64,000 nucleotides of DNA from Monosporascus cannonballus (Eukaryota; Ascomycota; Sordariomycetes; Xylariales). The stretch covers positions 62,001-126,000 of the forward strand of contig QJNS01000005.1 in NCBI GenBank assembly GCA_004154925.1, in the 5' to 3' direction. The translations under genes and the position numbers were made by a program. The notes beneath the pieces are model-generated. The model had not been told where the DNA came from, ran no database searches, and was given only the letters and a program-made list of their open reading frames with translations. Shown in pieces: positions 44,138 through 55,914 of this stretch. The stretch's first letter is position 1, and the number at the start of each line of letters is the position of its first letter.

Positions 44138-47100
44138 ATGCAGTCTTACCTATATAATACCGTTCCTCTCCCGACAAAAGGAAAAGAGCCGGCCAGTCCT
44201 GCTAAGAAGCCAATGTCTTCCCACTCGGTTCCGCGCTTCCCTACAAAGACGGCAAAGCCAAGGCCTCGGATATTATATTCCACATTCATTAGACCCCAGC
44301 CCGCCCTCGATGACCGTCGATCCATGGTTGGTTCGGGGCTCGTTGAAAGTCTTGACCCTTCCGGAGACAATAGCAGTGTCACCTGGACTTCTTCTAGCGG
44401 GGACTTCGGCCTTCTCTCTGAAGCTGATGACGTAGAGGGCCGAGGTGTGTTTGTCGATGAATACAACCGAACTGCAAAGAAGGTAAGCGCATTATTACCA
44501 ACCCATTTCAGGCCCCTTCTGACCGGTCTTAGTATGGTATCCGATCGATCGTACCCGGGGACTTCGGTCCGCCAGCAGTAAGTTGGGCGAGATTATCGTG
44601 TGATGCTGAAGCTCTGACAAGTCTAAGACGGGTCCATATCGGTCAAAGGGTCCGCAACGCCCACCGCCTGAGCAGTTGACAGATGACTCTCAACAAGACC
44701 ATCGACGCGTATCTCGACCCAGTAGCGTCAGTAGCATTGCCCTTAACCTGGTCCATTCCGGGCGAAAGGACACTCTGAAAGGTGCAAGCCTATCGGAGGT
44801 GGTTCGGTTATGCGGAAAGAGTCTTTTCTACCTCCCTATAGAATATGCCCCCTGCCCACTAGTACTACCTACCTGCCTTCGAGCAACAGCGCAGTATCTT
44901 GTTCAGCACGGTGAGTAACAGAAGAAGATGCGTCAACGTACGTTGTGGCTAATGCACCACAACAGCTAACGCGCGAGGGATCTTCGGGGCGCCTAGTGAC
45001 GAACGAGTCGTCGATGCACTCTACGACTGCTACTGCACTGCTACGGATAGCGAGGATATCGCCCGGACCATTCGTTCTCCAACTCTTCCCGCACATATCA
45101 AATTCGGCGTCCACGATGTAGCAGCAACCTTCAGGAGGTTTCTAGCCGGCCTTCCAGGAGGCATTCTTGGGTCCCTTGCTGTGCTAGATGCTCTAGTACC
45201 CATTCACAGTCAGCTAGACCGCGGACCCGAACGTTCGAGGACGAAAGAGACAGGGCTTCGAGCTCGTTTGATTGCCCTTACTATCGGCAGCGTAAGCTCC
45301 CGATACCAGAGAGAACTCATATGCGCTGTGTTTGGCCTGTTGAGTCTCGTCGGCCGAGCTGCAGAAACCACTCCCCAGGAAGATGAGGTCGGTCGTCCAC
45401 TCCCAACAAGCGACTTGATGGGATATAATGCTCTAAGTACCGTATTCGGCCCGCTTCTCGTCGGTGATATGTTAGAATCCTACAATATGAGAGTGGTCAA
45501 TCCAGTAGCGGAATTGGTCCCGCTACCCGGGACGGCTCCAAAGTCGAAATCCAAGCACAAGCCGAAACGTGGCCACGGAAAATCAAAAATGACCGAGGGC
45601 GGAGGCAAGACCTCCTCTCGTGCAATAGGCAAGGTCGGCGTTGTCAATGGAATAACTGAAATGATCATAACAAACTGGAGGGAGGTCGTTCGACATCTGC
45701 GTAACTCGGACGCCTTGAAAACTAGTCGACATGGACAGCATTATGCCCCAGCGAGAAGAGAACGGACGTTGAGATCTTCAGCCTCGGAATCTTTCGTCAT
45801 AGGGAGACACCTGGCCTGGGACGGTGGTGGCCCTTCAACGCGGGAAACTGGTAGAGCTGTCTCTGCAGGTGCCTCTAATGAGCCCTTGCCACTCGGTAAG
45901 CAGATTGTGTCTATTCGAGATTCTGAATGCTGACGGTATGACCAGTAATTGGCCCGTCAAAAGCTAGGTCCGTCTCTGAAGACAGTGTCAGATCTTCACT
46001 TGATCAAAAGCGACAGGCACGCACTCAAAGCCCTGCTTTATCACTCAACGTATTGAATAGGGGCTTAGCGCATCCCCTCTCACCAATGGTTGAGGAGAGT
46101 CCTCTGCCCCGGACTCCCGCAGCCGGTTCAGTGAGGAGAGGTAAAGAGAGCCCGATCATGGCGCACAAATCCCGTCCGGCAGAAGGTATTGGCAAGTATC
46201 ACGGTTCTCGTACCGGGTCACCGGCTCCACCGCTAGGTGAAAGGTACCATACGCCCCCAATCCAAGTCCACCCCGAACCGTGTGGAAACACGCAGATCTC
46301 AGAAACCCCTCCGACGCTAGTATTATTGGAAATAGCAGCTGCTGACGTAGCGCCGCCGCCGCACAAACTTGATACGCGCAGTCTACCGAGGATGTCAAGT
46401 GTGCATCGTCATTCGAAAAGTGACGACAACTTACGTATCCGCGCAAAGGCCGACGCTTCCCCGGTTCAGGATCAGAAGGATACGGAGGCTGGGAAATCTG
46501 AAAGATGGTTCCCGTCCTTCAAATCCCTCCTTGAGAGGTGGAACATCTCCCACGCACACGTCTCCGAAGCGAATGCCGACCATGCATACGAACACTTCGA
46601 TGAACGGAAAGTTCCAACAGAGCCGACGGCAGAAGTGGTAGAACCAGAACCAGGCAACATATATCTCGATACTATTGAGCATTTACCCGAGGAAGGTTCG
46701 CCGCCCGTCGACGGACAATTGACAGAACCACGTCGTAGGGGTTACTCTGATGTGGCATCCCAGAGAGAAAGCGCTGCTGACAAAGCGAGGCCCCGGAGCC
46801 CGGCCAAATCATTCGTTAGAACGGCAAAGGAGCGACGACTGTTTCACCATGCTCACCGCCACGAGGAGCACTCGGAGGCGGAGGGGAGCAAGAAGCATCA
46901 TCATCACCGAGACTGGCTGCGCCTCCTAACCAAGAGGTGTGTGCCAAACTTAACCCCAACAAGAATATCACCAGAGAAAGGAAATGCCTTCGAGCAATCG
47001 CCACGAGTAGCTCTTTATATAACAGAGGCGGCACCAACTCAGGGCCAGGAACTCCTAACGGCGAAACCGTCTGATGCCGCAGAGAGCCAAGATTCCGCGC

Positions 47101-48134
47101 AACGTTCGACCTCCAGACTAGCACCCAGTAGCGTGAAATCGATGAAGGCAGTTCCTGATAACGCAGCTCAAGGGTCTCGGACTGTGTCGGACGTAACCTC
47201 GACAGGATATAGGATGGATTTGAAATCATATAGTAGCTTGCCATCCCCGCGCGTATCTGCCCCCGCGAGCTCCAAAGGAAAAAGTAAGGCAGTGCAATCT
47301 TCAATAGCTAAGCGAGACCTGGTGTCTACAGCCAGCGATAGCGACCTTCCCCATACTGCCCTCCGGCGAACCGGTAGGGGTAAAGTTACGAGAGTCCGAA
47401 ACGCATCGCTACAATTGTCGGTCCTCTCATCGTCTACGATGAGAGACGAGTCTCGGATCCCCGGGGACGGAAAGTTCCAGGTGCCCAAAGGCCAGGAGGG
47501 GCCCGGCGCCCACCTTTTTGAGTCAGCGCGGGACCTGGACAGGGGCGACGATTACTACAGCCAGCAGTGCGACGGTGGCATCCCGCCGTCATTCAGCTAC
47601 CCGCAGTCACGCTCACCCCTGCAGGCGCAGGTCCACAGCCTCATGCAGCAGCTCGAGGCATGCAACGAGGGGGTTGCCGGACTGCAGCGTCGGCTCGAGG
47701 CGCTCGAGGCGTTTGACAAGAATTCCCTCTACGAGCAGCTGCAACAGGCTAGATTTGAGGCCCATGCATGGCGCAAGAGGGCCGAAGCCGCCGAGCGTCG
47801 CGCCCTGGGCCTTGAGTGCTTCACGGCCCAGCGTCGCGGACTAAAAGAGGCTGCTTTCGAGGAAGCGTACAACCTGATTACGCGGGACGACGGCGATATG
47901 CAGGCCAGGGATGATCCGAGTGGTGCGGCTCCGATGAGCGGGTCGTGTAGGCCGGGTCACGTTTGTAGAGAGCAGAACAGTACGGACGACCAGGAGGTGG
48001 CGGCCGAGGACACTGGTGGCGACGTTGGAGCCGAAGATGACGGAGACGCACCTTATACCGAGATACGTCCTCACGGCTACCCTTCGGTTGACCTGGCGAT
48101 CTGGCTCGTCGGCAAAACTCCCGGATGCGGCTGA
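44138..48134 (+). CDS. RhoGAP-domain protein with C-terminal coiled coil; arginine finger replaced by Gly
   Basis: Five exons: 44138-44482, 44533-44577, 44628-44910, 44966-45895, 45946-48134. Four introns of 50-55 nt, three with CTGAC branch points, give 1263 residues. The exon 3 acceptor could also be at 44621, adding two residues. After a serine/proline-rich start comes YGIRSIVPGDF (exon 2), then a RhoGAP domain at about 180-420: LPTCLRATAQYLVQH, HDVAATFRRFLAGLPGGILGS, TSDLMGYNALSTVFGPLLVGD. The catalytic arginine of the 'G(I/V)FR' motif is Gly232 (RGIFGAPSDE), so GTPase-activating activity is doubtful, although the Rho-binding fold looks intact. A long disordered, Ser/Arg-rich middle follows, then a coiled coil at about 1090-1160. 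The role is inferred as Rho/Cdc42-linked polarity or cell-wall signalling. Confidence 0.88.
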
Positions 48135-50621
48135 GGAGCTGTTAGACCTCCAGGAGGCCATGAACCAACAGGAGCCGGGAGATAACTGTATACTTTCATT
48201 GGGGGTTTGTGCATCATTGCCCCTAGGTTTCAGTAAGGTACGGGACAGTGTGAAGTGAATGGCCAGTGAACGAGGCATAGATTACTTTACAATCAAGGCT
48301 ACAGCAGAGATTGGGAACGGGACTAGTTAGCATCGTGGGCATGGCGGCTATGAACGAAACTGGAATGTTATCCTTATTCTCTTTACATCGAGAGGGATAC
48401 GGGCCCTGAGCGTTGATGTTCTTTGCGATGTCTGCTTCAGGTGATGTATTAGGGCAAAAATCCGGGTGTCCTTTTATAGAAGCGTGCTAATTGGTCGTAG
48501 AGCTCTGCTCTCCTCGTCAGCCCTATTAATGTATGTTCCCGAGGGTACCGTACCCGTAGATAGCGGAACGTCGTGGGCTCTGTCGGGGAGATCATTGTCT
48601 ACTCGGTCTGCGCAGCTGCAACGCAGTATAGGGGCGCCGAGGAGGCCGATGGGATCAGCTACCGAGGCGCCGCGCAAATCCACAAAATGCTCTCGCTGTG
48701 GTAAAACTCTAATTCCGCGAGACCGAGCAGACCGATCGTAATTGTCTAGGTAACTGCCCGTCCCTCGCTTGCAGCTCGAGCAACCTCCTTCGATCGACTA
48801 TCTACATAGTCCTCGGCCGTTGGCCCCGGCCCCGTTGCCGCTCTCACCACGTATCTGATGAGCGAGCAGCCGGGAGGCAGTATCCTGGAGACTAGATACC
48901 TATCCACCAGAGCATTCCCATCATACATACGTTGGCGCCGTGGAGCTTCGCGGCTACTTATAGGTGCTTAATCAGGGATACTGGCCTCGGCATCCCTAAC
49001 TCTTCAGCATCTTGCTGCAGATCCGGCACTCCGTTCCCACGGATCTACACGTGGGTACATGTGGCCGAGAAGCTTGCTGGAGTCCACCTCGACGGCTTCT
49101 TGGTTTGTGTTGGAAAAAGAGGCGTATATTTACCGGAAGTGGATTCCACTTGCGTCACATCTGCGTCCCGACCCCTTTGTTTTTAAATCAAGATATGCCT
49201 GCCTCTCGGGACCATCGATTGAACACGGGGTTGCTTGGATACTTCTTAAGTGTGTGGCTTATGTGACTAATAGGAAATTCGGTCAGTGATGGGCAGGGAG
49301 AAGTGGAGCTATACGGAGGCTGTCAGTTCGGGGCCTCCGATCGACCCGGAGGCGGGGCGATGGCGTCAGGGGCCATGGCATGCCAGTTCCAGAGTCGTGA
49401 GTCCCCTTGTCCATCCCACGATCGATGAATCTGTTGTACCGGCATACACGTTAATCCAGATCCCTCTGGTGCGGCTACCAGCCTGTCGCCGTGACCCCGA
49501 CCAAACCCACTCCAAGGGTCATTGAATGCGGCGCGATCGGCGCTGCGGCGTGTACATCGACCAGGAGCGTCGAGTCGATCACATTATTGGCCGGGGATGT
49601 CCATACGCCATTTCATGGACTGCATCACCACCGCCTAGTCGGCTGCCGTGTGCTTTACCGCGATGACTCGAAGTTGCAAAGTAGTGACCGCTATACCTGT
49701 TTAAAAGGGCTACCGCAGGCTTACCGCACGCGTCGCTTGTCCGTACCAAGGAAGTGACGGGGTTCGGAAGAGCCAAGCTTAGAAGTCGACGTCGGCGAGC
49801 TCCTCTTACCCGCCGCTCTGCAAATCAGGAGCTATTCATCGTCACCACGCATCGGGCAGAGGAGATGCAGAAGCTTGTCGATGTTCTCGAGATAAAAACA
49901 TATCCCATCCGGGGCGTCTGGCCGGTGGGACGACATTATCCCGGGATTGGAGCTGTTCGAGAACGAGGATGTCAGGGGCCGGAAGTTAGTTGTGCGGCTA
50001 TCGATTTAATCTGCCGGACTTGGACTGATATTTCCAACAGACTGAGTAAAACACTAAATATAAATAAGCTGCGCAACTTTCCAGAATCTACGCCGTTTCA
50101 ATATTTCGAAGCGTGGTGGTTAGTCGATTCTGACAGAAAAGGGGGGGGCCTCGAGACCGTTAGAGCCGCGGCGGCAAATCATAGTTGGGGTGCACAGCCA
50201 CTACTCAGCCGCCGATGTGGCTTGCCCCTCCTAACTTAGCAGATACGACCCCCCTCCACTACAAGAGTTTTCTCAGCTATGTGCCTTCTGTAACGGCCTC
50301 AAAACTATTCCCTGTCAAGCCATTCTGACAGGGGTAACACTCAGTTGCTTCGGCTCATTATACTGGTGTTAAAAGGAGAGCAGCATCACTATCTCCTTCA
50401 GTGGAAGCCCGCGGCGAATTAAGGCTTCTTGTGAGCAGCGAAGGTCCCCCATCTGCGGGTTTCAAGCGTTTAATTATTGAGGGGTTACGGCAGCCAAGGG
50501 GTTAACTAGGGAAGGGGCGGTGCTACGGGGAAGAGTGAGAAGTCTTGCTTTCACCAGATTGCTTGACTCGTCGGAGACGATCTAGTGCCGTAGCAGAAAC
50601 GCGAGAGGCTTGCACGTCACA
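48135..50621. other. 2.5-kb region without a supported gene
   Basis: Normal-composition DNA with many short overlapping frames. The best candidates are a 60-codon ATG frame on the minus strand (48746-48928, starting MYDGNALVDRYL) and a 161-codon plus frame (49754-50239) that begins only with GTG. Neither has a recognisable domain, splice context or start context strong enough to call. It may contain untranslated ends, an unspotted spliced gene or decayed coding sequence. Confidence 0.45.
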
Positions 50622-52625
50622 ATGGCTTCTCAGCACGATCGAAACACGATTTTCCTGAGCGAGCAAGAGACGGAGCGCATCCGGAGCACCGCCAAGGGCA
50701 GGCTGGAAAAATGTTCTGTACTTGTGGGCCATGCACGGGAACCGAGGGACTTCAGAGGCGCCGTCAGCCAAGCGACTGGCGCGTCTCTCATGGCAGACAT
50801 GGCGGCCGCATCATTTTCTGACACGGCACAGAAAAGGAGCGACGGAGGTAAATTACCAGCCCTTGCAGTAGGACAGCCGTATCCGCCCTGCATCGTCTCG
50901 CTCCAAGACCTGAAACCGATGAAACTCGTCGATCTGCAAATGGAGACACATCATCGTGGCCGCCGGCTCACTGTCAAGCGGGCGAGCCCTGTGGTACAGC
51001 AAGCGGCTAGGTCGTGGACCATGGTGCAGGACGAAGCGGGAGAGGAAATAGAGCGCTTAGAACTGTGCCTGCACAAGTCACGACACGGCAAGGACGTACT
51101 AACATCGGCCTCTGTTATTGTGATCAAGGAACCCTACTTCACTCTCACCGATGAAGGCGAAGCTACCCTTCGCATCGATCACCCTTCGGATATGATTGTC
51201 TTTAGGGATGAGGTCGCCAAGATTAGTTCGAACTCGGCTAGTGAAGTGAATGGCGATGCTGAGGATGCAGCTGGTGTCGAGAAAATGGCGAGATCCTGCA
51301 AGGACAAAGGCAATGCCGCGCTCACAGGGCAGGATCTACCGCTAGCTCACGCATACTATACTGAAGGTCTAAAGTTCGCCCGACAAGACGTCGTGTTTAA
51401 TACCAATCCCGACCTGGCCCGAGATCTGTCTCGCAATCGCGCTCATGCCAACCTCCTCCTCAATCAACTAGACGAAGCAAAGGCCGATGCAATGGCCTCA
51501 CTTATTGGCAGAGAAGACCCGCGATCGAAAGAGCTCGACAGCAAGGCGTATTTCCGTGCCGGTTGTGCCGCGTACAATCTGGGCGAATACGAGGTGGCGA
51601 AAGGCCTTTTTGAGGAACGACTGAAGCTTACGCCCGACAATAAGGAGACAAGCGCCCTTCTGCGAAAAGTTCAGATGCGCCTTCGCGAGCAAAGCACAGG
51701 GGCATATGACTTGAACAAGATCAGGGCCGGTTTATCTCGAGCTCGCCCGCGGGTTGACGCTGCAAGCTTCATCAGCAACACCACGGTCAAAGATAGCCAG
51801 GGGCGAGGACGTGGGCTGTTCGCAACCCGTGACATACCTGCCGGGGAGATAGTCATGTGCGAGAAAGCTTTCCGTGTGGTTTGGGGTCACGAAAGCGAGG
51901 CTTTGACAGCGATCACGTACGATGTGCGTGACGACAGAATCCGAGTGTCACCGGTCGGTTTGAGTGAATCGATCGTACAGAAGCTTCTCAGCAACCCTTC
52001 GCAGATCGAAAGGGTAATGGATCTCTATGGCGATTACAAGGGCGATGGCAAAAATGTGTCCAGGAGGGAAGATGGCCCAGTCGTGGATACCTTCCGAATA
52101 CACGACATCGTGTCCCGCAACGCCTTTGGCCCGGGCAGCCAGTATGGCGAAGAAGGCGCAAGCAACGCGAGCACCGGCCTCTGGATCTGGGCCGCTTACA
52201 TAAATCACTCTTGTATCCCCAACGTTAAGAAAGAATACGTCGGCGACCTGATGGTGCTCCGCGCCACTCGGCCCATCACTGCCGGCGAACAGCTCTTCCA
52301 CAGCTACGACGAGTCGAGCGGGTACGAAGCAAGGCAAAAGGCCTTGATGACCACCTGGGGTTTCGAATGCGACTGTGCTCTCTGCGCTGTGGAGAAGGGC
52401 GACGATCCCGCAGTGCGAAAGAAGCGACAGGAGCTGGCGAACGAGGCGGATGCGTTTGTGGAAAGCGAGCATTGGGCCAATGCCAAAAGGCTAACAATTG
52501 TGAAAGCCCAGCGTCTCGCGCGGTCCATCGATAATACGTACGACAGCGAGAGATACAGCGGTCTTCCACGCTTGGCGACACGGAGGATTCAGGAGTGGCT
52601 CACCAGAGTGAGCCCGCGCCGATAG
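50622..52625 (+). CDS. TPR-SET domain protein (SMYD-like lysine methyltransferase family)
   Basis: A single exon of 667 codons from the ATG at 50622, which has good context (CGTCACAATGGC). Residues about 218-355 form tetratricopeptide repeats (KDKGNAALTGQDLPLAHAYY, then FRAGCAAYNLGEYEVAKGLF). A SET domain spans about 385-565: GRGRGLFATRDIPAGEI at 394-410, NHSCIPN at 528-534 and GEQLFHSYDE at 555-564, the AdoMet and substrate-binding motifs. A CDCALC post-SET cysteine cluster is at 583-588. The TPR-plus-SET order occurs in a fungal family of cytosolic/nuclear methyltransferases whose substrates are mostly unknown. The insert between the SET halves takes the place of the SMYD MYND finger. The C-terminus stops soon after the post-SET region, shorter than I would expect. 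Confidence 0.88.
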   Translation: MASQHDRNTIFLSEQETERIRSTAKGRLEKCSVLVGHAREPRDFRGAVSQATGASLMADMAAASFSDTAQKRSDGGKLPALAVGQPYPPCIVSLQDLKPMKLVDLQMETHHRGRRLTVKRASPVVQQAARSWTMVQDEAGEEIERLELCLHKSRHGKDVLTSASVIVIKEPYFTLTDEGEATLRIDHPSDMIVFRDEVAKISSNSASEVNGDAEDAAGVEKMARSCKDKGNAALTGQDLPLAHAYYTEGLKFARQDVVFNTNPDLARDLSRNRAHANLLLNQLDEAKADAMASLIGREDPRSKELDSKAYFRAGCAAYNLGEYEVAKGLFEERLKLTPDNKETSALLRKVQMRLREQSTGAYDLNKIRAGLSRARPRVDAASFISNTTVKDSQGRGRGLFATRDIPAGEIVMCEKAFRVVWGHESEALTAITYDVRDDRIRVSPVGLSESIVQKLLSNPSQIERVMDLYGDYKGDGKNVSRREDGPVVDTFRIHDIVSRNAFGPGSQYGEEGASNASTGLWIWAAYINHSCIPNVKKEYVGDLMVLRATRPITAGEQLFHSYDESSGYEARQKALMTTWGFECDCALCAVEKGDDPAVRKKRQELANEADAFVESEHWANAKRLTIVKAQRLARSIDNTYDSERYSGLPRLATRRIQEWLTRVSPRR

Positions 52626-53592
52626 CTTCGATGCTTATGGGGGCATGTAGCATGCACACACTGTGTGTGGTGTCGATGGCAAGCCCACCTCGTCAACCCA
52701 TGAAAATGCGGGGATCCTATTTTGCTCGGCTACGGATATACAAATACTCTTGGCAGTCTGCGAGTATTTCCTGCTAACATCTGCCTTACCTCTTTACTGG
52801 CGGCATTCTGTGGAGACCTGCCGCGCAATGCTTCTGGTTTACTTCAATTTCAAACGTAACTATATGCAAATAGTTCCAATGAGGTCGCTTTGTTCTCTTG
52901 CTCGCTGTCCCCCCAGATATATTCTATCCACTTCCCGGAGCTTGTACAACTACCATTTAAGGAGTATGTACCGCTTAACCTCGTATCATTGCGCGTGCCA
53001 AGACGTACATTCACTACGAATTTTTGCTGTTCGTGGTGAAACCTCGGGACAGTGGTAACGTTGGAGATGTTGGACCGTATAATACGAACCAATCAAATAA
53101 CGACGTTTTGGAATATACTTGCATAGAGTGGAATTAATGTCCAATATGGGCCTTGGCACCGCCGGAATGAAACCGGATTGGATGATCTTAACTGAAGTGA
53201 GTATCCAGCATGCTCACGTGGATGCAACTCTTAACCTCCGACATAGGCAAAACCTGAGGAACCCCCATTGCCCATTCCCAATATTGACATAACGGAAGAG
53301 AAGGGTACGACATATGCGCACAAGGTCGGTTCAGGAAAGTCTCCCAGCAACATCAACCTAGACCACATGTAGGATGAGTGATGGTTGATGAGCCTCGCCT
53401 CGAGTACTCGTCCCGCCCGTGGTGGCCCCGGAGTATATATAATGGCAATGGCCTCCTTCCAGGTCCCTTTCCTCCATGGCCCCCTACAGTCCGATCTGTT
53501 AGAGACGGGCCGTGCCGTGCTATCCTTCTTGTGCTGCCCTGCCGTAGTTAGTCCTGTCTTTGTCTCGCATCCAATCTCTCCTTCTCTCAACG
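52626..53592. other. Intergenic upstream of the CDH-like gene
   Basis: No supported gene; short frames only. It contains the likely promoter of the CDH-like gene. Confidence 0.55.
53434..53442 (+). promoter_or_regulatory. TATA box of the CDH-like gene
   Basis: TATATATAA stands 151 bp upstream of the ATG in GC-rich DNA. A strong TATA box fits an inducible secreted enzyme. Confidence 0.55.
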
Positions 53593-55914
53593 ATGGCTGG
53601 CTCCGGTATTATATCCACCATTGGCTTCCTCGTCCTGGCAGGCGTGGGAGCCATGGCCCAGACTGCAGAGTACACGGATCCCAACACCGGCATCACGTTT
53701 CAGCGAATCGTAAAGAACGGGGGTGGCTACACTTTCGGCATCGCCCTTGCCGAACCGTTCGGCCCAGATTTCATCGGTCAGATCACCGGCACCGGGTCGG
53801 AAGGGTGGGTCAGCGTATCTTTCGGAGGCCGGATGATCGACAGTCTCCTGCTGGTTGCCTACCCCAACGGCCAGGATGTCACCGCTTCGCTCCGGACGAC
53901 AACCCAATACGCGGCACCCCTGCTATTCGAGGGCGATGCGATCTTGAAGCCTATCCCCGAGGGTACCTTCGCGGACTCCACCGGATTCTCGTACACCTTC
54001 TTGTGCGAGAACTGTGTCGTCGACGACTTGACATTCGACGGCTCAGATCCCGTTCCCTTTCTAGGCTGGGCCATGTCTAAAAACCCCGTCGTTGACCCTT
54101 CCAGCCCTTCCTCTCTGCTCAACTACCATGATTTCTACGGTATGTTCCGCACCGACATCGAGGCTGCCAGCTCCGCTAAGTTTGCGGAATGGGCTGCCAT
54201 GGCCGCGGACGATCCGGATTTCCCGCCTCCCCCGCCAGGGGGTAGCAATGGCACCTTCCCGGATGCTCCTGTCCGTGACCAGGCTTACGACTACATCATT
54301 GCCGGTGCCGGTGCGGCCGGTATTGTGGCCGCAGAGCGCATCGCCGAGTCAGGCGCTTCCGTGCTGCTGCTCGAGCGTGGCGCGGCGTCCTTTTACGCCA
54401 GCGGCGGCGAGGTTACTGTGCCCTGGAACGACACGGTGACAGTTTTCGACGTCCCCGCGATCCTCCGGTTCATTCCAGCAACCCCTGGAACTAACGCTTT
54501 CTGCGCTGACACTGCCGCGCAAGCCGCCTGCGTCCTAGGAGGTGGCACCGCCGTGAACGGCATGATCTTCGTCCGGCCTCCCGAGAGAGACTTCGACGAC
54601 TTCCCAGAGGGCTGGCGCTGGGACGATGTCGCCGACGCTGCCGGGCGCTTGTACGAGCGAAACATACATACCTTGTACCCTTCGGTCGACGGAGAATACT
54701 ACGACGGGGTTATTTATGACGTCGCCTCGAAATCCTTCGAGTCTAACGGATGGAGACATGTCGACCCTATCCAGAACCCCAACGAAAAGCATATGATGTT
54801 TTCGCGTGCCCCCTGCGGTGTAAGTCAGGTTGCACTAGGTTATTGCTAGCTATTTTTCCTTTTTAACAGTTTATGATAGATTGTAAATGGTCTCCGCGGT
54901 GGTCCTGTCCGAACTTATCTGCCCCTTGCCCAGGCCCTCGACAACTTTAAGTTGGAGTTGCATACTAAAGTCATCCGAGCCGTGCGAACTAACTCGACTA
55001 TCACCGGCGTTGAGGTCGAGGTAAACGGCGCTAGGGAGATCATCAACATCAACCCCGGCGGTAAAGTTATTCTGGCTTCTGGAGCCATGTCCACCCCTCG
55101 AATCCTGCTAAACTCCGGCATCGGTCCGTCCGAGCAGATCGAAATCGTTGCCTCCGGTGATACACTAGTCAGGCTCCCTGAAAAGTCAGCCTGGATCGAC
55201 CTCCCAGTAGGAAAGAGAATTCAAGACCACCCCCTATGGACTGCCACATGGCATATCACCGGAGAAGCGGCTAAGCTCCCGATCATCTCGGAGGAGACTC
55301 TCCAAAATCCGCCCGAGGAGATGGTTGAGCAATTTGCCCACGCCACTGGCGTCCTCGCACAGAACGATATTCGCATGGAGCTGTGGACGGATATAACGCC
55401 CTCCGACGGCATCACCCGATACATGCAGGTTGAACTTTACAGCAAGGTGACCGGGCAGTTCAAGATGGACATCTTCCTAACCAAGGGCTCGACCTCGAGG
55501 GGAGAGCTAGGCATCACCGCCGAAGGCGCGACGTATTTCATCAAGGACCCGCTGATGAACACGGACGGCGACAAGGAGGCCGTCAACACGTTTGTCGAGA
55601 TGCTACTTGATTATTCCCGCAAGCCCGACGCCGCCTTCGTCTGGCCCGGACCGGGCGGCGCGAACGCCACCGCCAGCGATGTCCTAAAGGAGATGGTGTC
55701 GGGCATCCACGTTGTGGCCTCAGCGCCTATCGGGACGGACGACGGCCGGGAGGGCGGTAATGCCGTCGTCGACCTGGACACGAGGGTCTACGGCACCGAC
55801 AATCTCTTCGTCGTCGACGCCTCCATCAACCCGAGCGTTCCGACTGGCAACACCATGGCCATCACTATGCTGGTGGCGGAGAAGGCCGCCGAGAAGATCC
55901 TTGCCTTTGACTAG
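53593..55914 (+). CDS. Secreted cellobiose-dehydrogenase-like haemoflavoprotein (AA8-AA3_1)
   Basis: Two exons, 53593-54819 and 54880-55914, give 753 residues; the 60-nt intron has a perfect GTAAGT donor. Residues 1-22 are a signal peptide (cut before QTAEYTDP). The N-terminal cytochrome domain (about 23-200) keeps the haem ligands Met81 (GGRMID) and His179 (NYHDFYGMF) and the Cys138/Cys141 pair. A proline/glycine linker (210-221) leads to the GMC flavin domain: GAGAAG at 238-243, GGGTAVNGM at 316-324, active-site His686 and Asn733. There is no carbohydrate-binding module after the last residues, as in CDH types lacking CBM1. The family oxidises cellobiose or related sugars and passes electrons through the cytochrome to lytic polysaccharide monooxygenases. 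Sequence blocks around the substrate site differ from typical CDH, so the sugar specificity is uncertain. Confidence 0.9.

Noticed and set aside
48466..48741. 91-codon ORF ending in a CSRCGK motif
   Set aside because: No ATG at its start, a single CxxC is weak evidence, and no neighbouring exon completes a domain.
49754..50239. 161-codon plus-strand ORF
   Set aside because: Starts only with GTG, no recognisable family, and composition resembles non-coding flanks.
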